Assembly: GCF_029227915.1 (NCBI RefSeq)
Contig: NC_079880.1
Coordinates: 14,404,001-14,468,000, forward strand
Direction of reading: 5' to 3'
Source of the DNA: Hydractinia symbiolongicarpus
Lineage: Eukaryota > Cnidaria > Hydrozoa > Anthoathecata > Hydractiniidae
DNA: 64,000 bases
Of the stretch, positions 62,123 to 64,000 are shown in pieces. Both the position numbers and the translations under genes were made by a program. The notes under the pieces are model-generated. The model searched no databases, was not told the origin of the DNA, and saw only the letters and a list, made by a program, of their open reading frames with translations. How positions within the stretch are numbered: the first letter of the stretch is position 1; each line of letters starts with the position of its first letter.

Positions 62123-64000
62123 CTTGCCAGCTTCATTGTACTATTTCGATAAAAATGTAGAAGTAAATATTTTAAACATACATTTCCTAGTCAATTATAC
62201 ACATATATACTTATAGGTGGTAGGCATGCATACACTTACTGAAACTCACAATATCAAAAATAACTCAAATGGGCTGCACTAAGTTATAGGTTTACATTAA
62301 TGTGAATAATGCTATTCTTATGCTAATTCATGTTTGCAATATATTTTTATGACGGTTTGACTATAAAGTGTCCATGTGTTACCTTACCTGACAGTGATAC
62401 CGCATGACATTTACTTTAGGGGTAAAGGGGTAAGGGGTAAAAAGATGGCGCTGTAGATTAGTGGTTATAGCTCTCGTACTGTGAGGGAGACTGGGGTTCG
62501 ATTCCACTTGACAGCGATTCAACATGGGCAAGTGAATGTTACCATAGCCCCGGGTTAACCCAAGCCATGTGAGGGAAATTGGGGAGATGGCTCCATGTGT
62601 GGGCCGTTGGATGTTGTCGGGAGTTGTCTAGTAGAGCGCAGTCCCTAATAGAATCTGCGTAGCTCAAAATGAGCATTAAATACTCTAGGTGTCTTCATCT
62701 AAGCCATCGCCCTCCATTAGTGAGGCTAGCCATGTAATCTATCTATCTATATGGTTACTAGTGTGTGCCACCTCTTGTCCCCTTAGGGTGGCATGCAGGT
62801 TAATGAAAACAGTCATTTTGAATGAACATCGCTTCAAAAGCTATCAAAAGTGAGTATCTATTAGTCACGAGACATGAAAATAAATTGTTACTTACTTACT
62901 TTACTTACTCAACTTGTCATAGCAGGATGTCCATACTGACTTAAGCACAAATAAATGCTACAATGCTTGAGCTACAAGGGTAGAATATTTGAAAACTCTT
63001 AAATCAAAGACATTATATTGAGCCAAAGATATATTTAGCTTGTGTCAATTGTGGTGACTTCAATGAACCTTCTAGCTGTCCTGTAGAATGATAGGGACGA
63101 CTATGGCTCTTACCTAGTACAATACCTCAAATAAGGTTCGAGAATAAAGCACCTTTTATTTATGTGGTAGCCAACTCATATGGTGGCCATGTTGGATTAT
63201 ACCTGCTTTGAGTATTGTCCTGTTTGCCCTATGTCAACATGCCTCTGCTTTGCCTGGCTTAATAAAACAAGTCAATAAATACAGGCACATGAGTTATAGT
63301 TCATTTTTGAGCAATAAAAATATAAGATTATGGGAGACAGAAACTTCTCAGATTATAAGCATCCACCCACCCTCCCATCTCATAAATAGCACTATATATA
63401 TCTAATCTTTTATGTGATGCTAAACATTATGACAAGTGGCACTACCTTTCATGCACTTGCTTAACACTGTAGGCATGCAAATAAGCTTCCGGATTGGCTC
63501 ACATTACCCAATTGTGATCAGTTTAAAAAATAGTGTGACATTTTCTGAAATTGCCAAAATGAGCATTTTTAGAGTTTCGGCATCAAATGGAACACATCTT
63601 GCCCTATTTACTTGAAATTTTAGTATGTTGGTCTTATGGTGGTTACCACCCTCAAATGAACTTTTGATTTCCAAAAACGTGGTAATTTTGAGGTTACCAT
63701 CAATAATATAGGTTTTCCTTGTGATAGCAAATACTTGAGAAATAGTGGGGCTACCAAATTGAATTTTTTTTCATGTAAACTAGATAGCCCAAAGTCCTAT
63801 ACATTATCCAATATTTAGAATTGTTACAAAATATCTTGTTGATTAGTGGTCATCCAATCACCAATAGATTTGGCTACACTGTTGCTCTAGCTGCACTATT
63901 TCCTTGTATACACAACCATTTAGGTACAAGAGTTGTAAAGGTTTTTGTCCAGCGGTGACATTGGTTCATTTCAATTGCCATTTGCGTCTTTTACTGATGG
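62123..64000. other. Upstream region of the kinase gene
   Basis: Should contain the kinase promoter and 5'UTR. Apart from the SINE at 62441-62755, no gene was recognised. A 65-codon plus-strand frame at 63208-63405 has no recognisable domain. Confidence 0.5.
62441..62755 (+). mobile_element. tRNA-derived SINE, family B (full-length copy)
   Basis: The head has an A-box-like TAGATTAGTGGTTATAG and a B box GGTTCGATTCC about 33 bases apart. The body continues CCCGGGTTAACCCAAGCCATG and ATCTGCGTAGCTCAAAATGA, and the tail is (TCTA)n. Relatives lie at 10142-10275 (minus) and 55985-56275 (plus). Confidence 0.85.

Noticed and set aside
63208-63405. 65-codon plus-strand frame near the right edge
   Set aside because: No domain, splice signals or codon bias to support a gene.

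Overview
The window is AT-rich eukaryotic DNA with many short, GT-AG-bounded exons, four conserved metazoan housekeeping or polarity genes, and introns loaded with small transposable elements. Protein similarity, intron density and the type of repeats suggest an early-branching animal, most likely a cnidarian and perhaps a hydrozoan. That is an inference, because no database search was possible. All gene models were spliced by hand from exon similarity plus donor, acceptor and phase agreement.

Layout. (1) 1-2487, minus strand: the 5' part of an N6AMT1/HemK2 (Mtq2) release-factor glutamine methyltransferase, running off the left edge. (2) 4275-33603, minus strand: a complete SCRIB (Scribble) gene of about 36 coding exons and 1414 residues (LRR array, acidic linker, four PDZ domains). 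(3) 33967-48881, plus strand: a complete bifunctional mRNA capping enzyme (RNGTT) of 18 coding exons and 570 residues. Its first exon lies only 363 bp from the Scribble start codon on the opposite strand, so the two genes are head to head. (4) 51638-62122, minus strand: a complete NAK-family kinase (AAK1/BMP2K type) of 10 coding exons and 1057 residues, convergent with RNGTT. (5) 62123-64000: no gene recognised; a tRNA-derived SINE is present.

Mobile and repetitive DNA sits almost entirely in introns and intergenic DNA. It includes a decayed non-LTR retrotransposon carrying a zinc finger, with two other 3'-end copies; a Penelope-like fragment; a THAP-domain remnant; two tRNA-derived SINE families; and three MITE-like elements with clear terminal inverted repeats and TA or TTAA flanks. 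There is also a motif-rich element with an exact 88-bp duplication, a perfect 56-bp palindrome, two minisatellites (19-bp and 21-bp units), and (TCTG)n, (CAA)n and (ATT)n microsatellites.

The four genes are not a pathway. They cover translation-termination factor modification, cell polarity, mRNA 5' capping and clathrin/AP2-linked endocytosis. The most interesting biology is the shared Scribble/RNGTT promoter and two ATG-bearing exons inside Scribble whose donor phases would yield N-terminally truncated, PDZ-containing isoforms.
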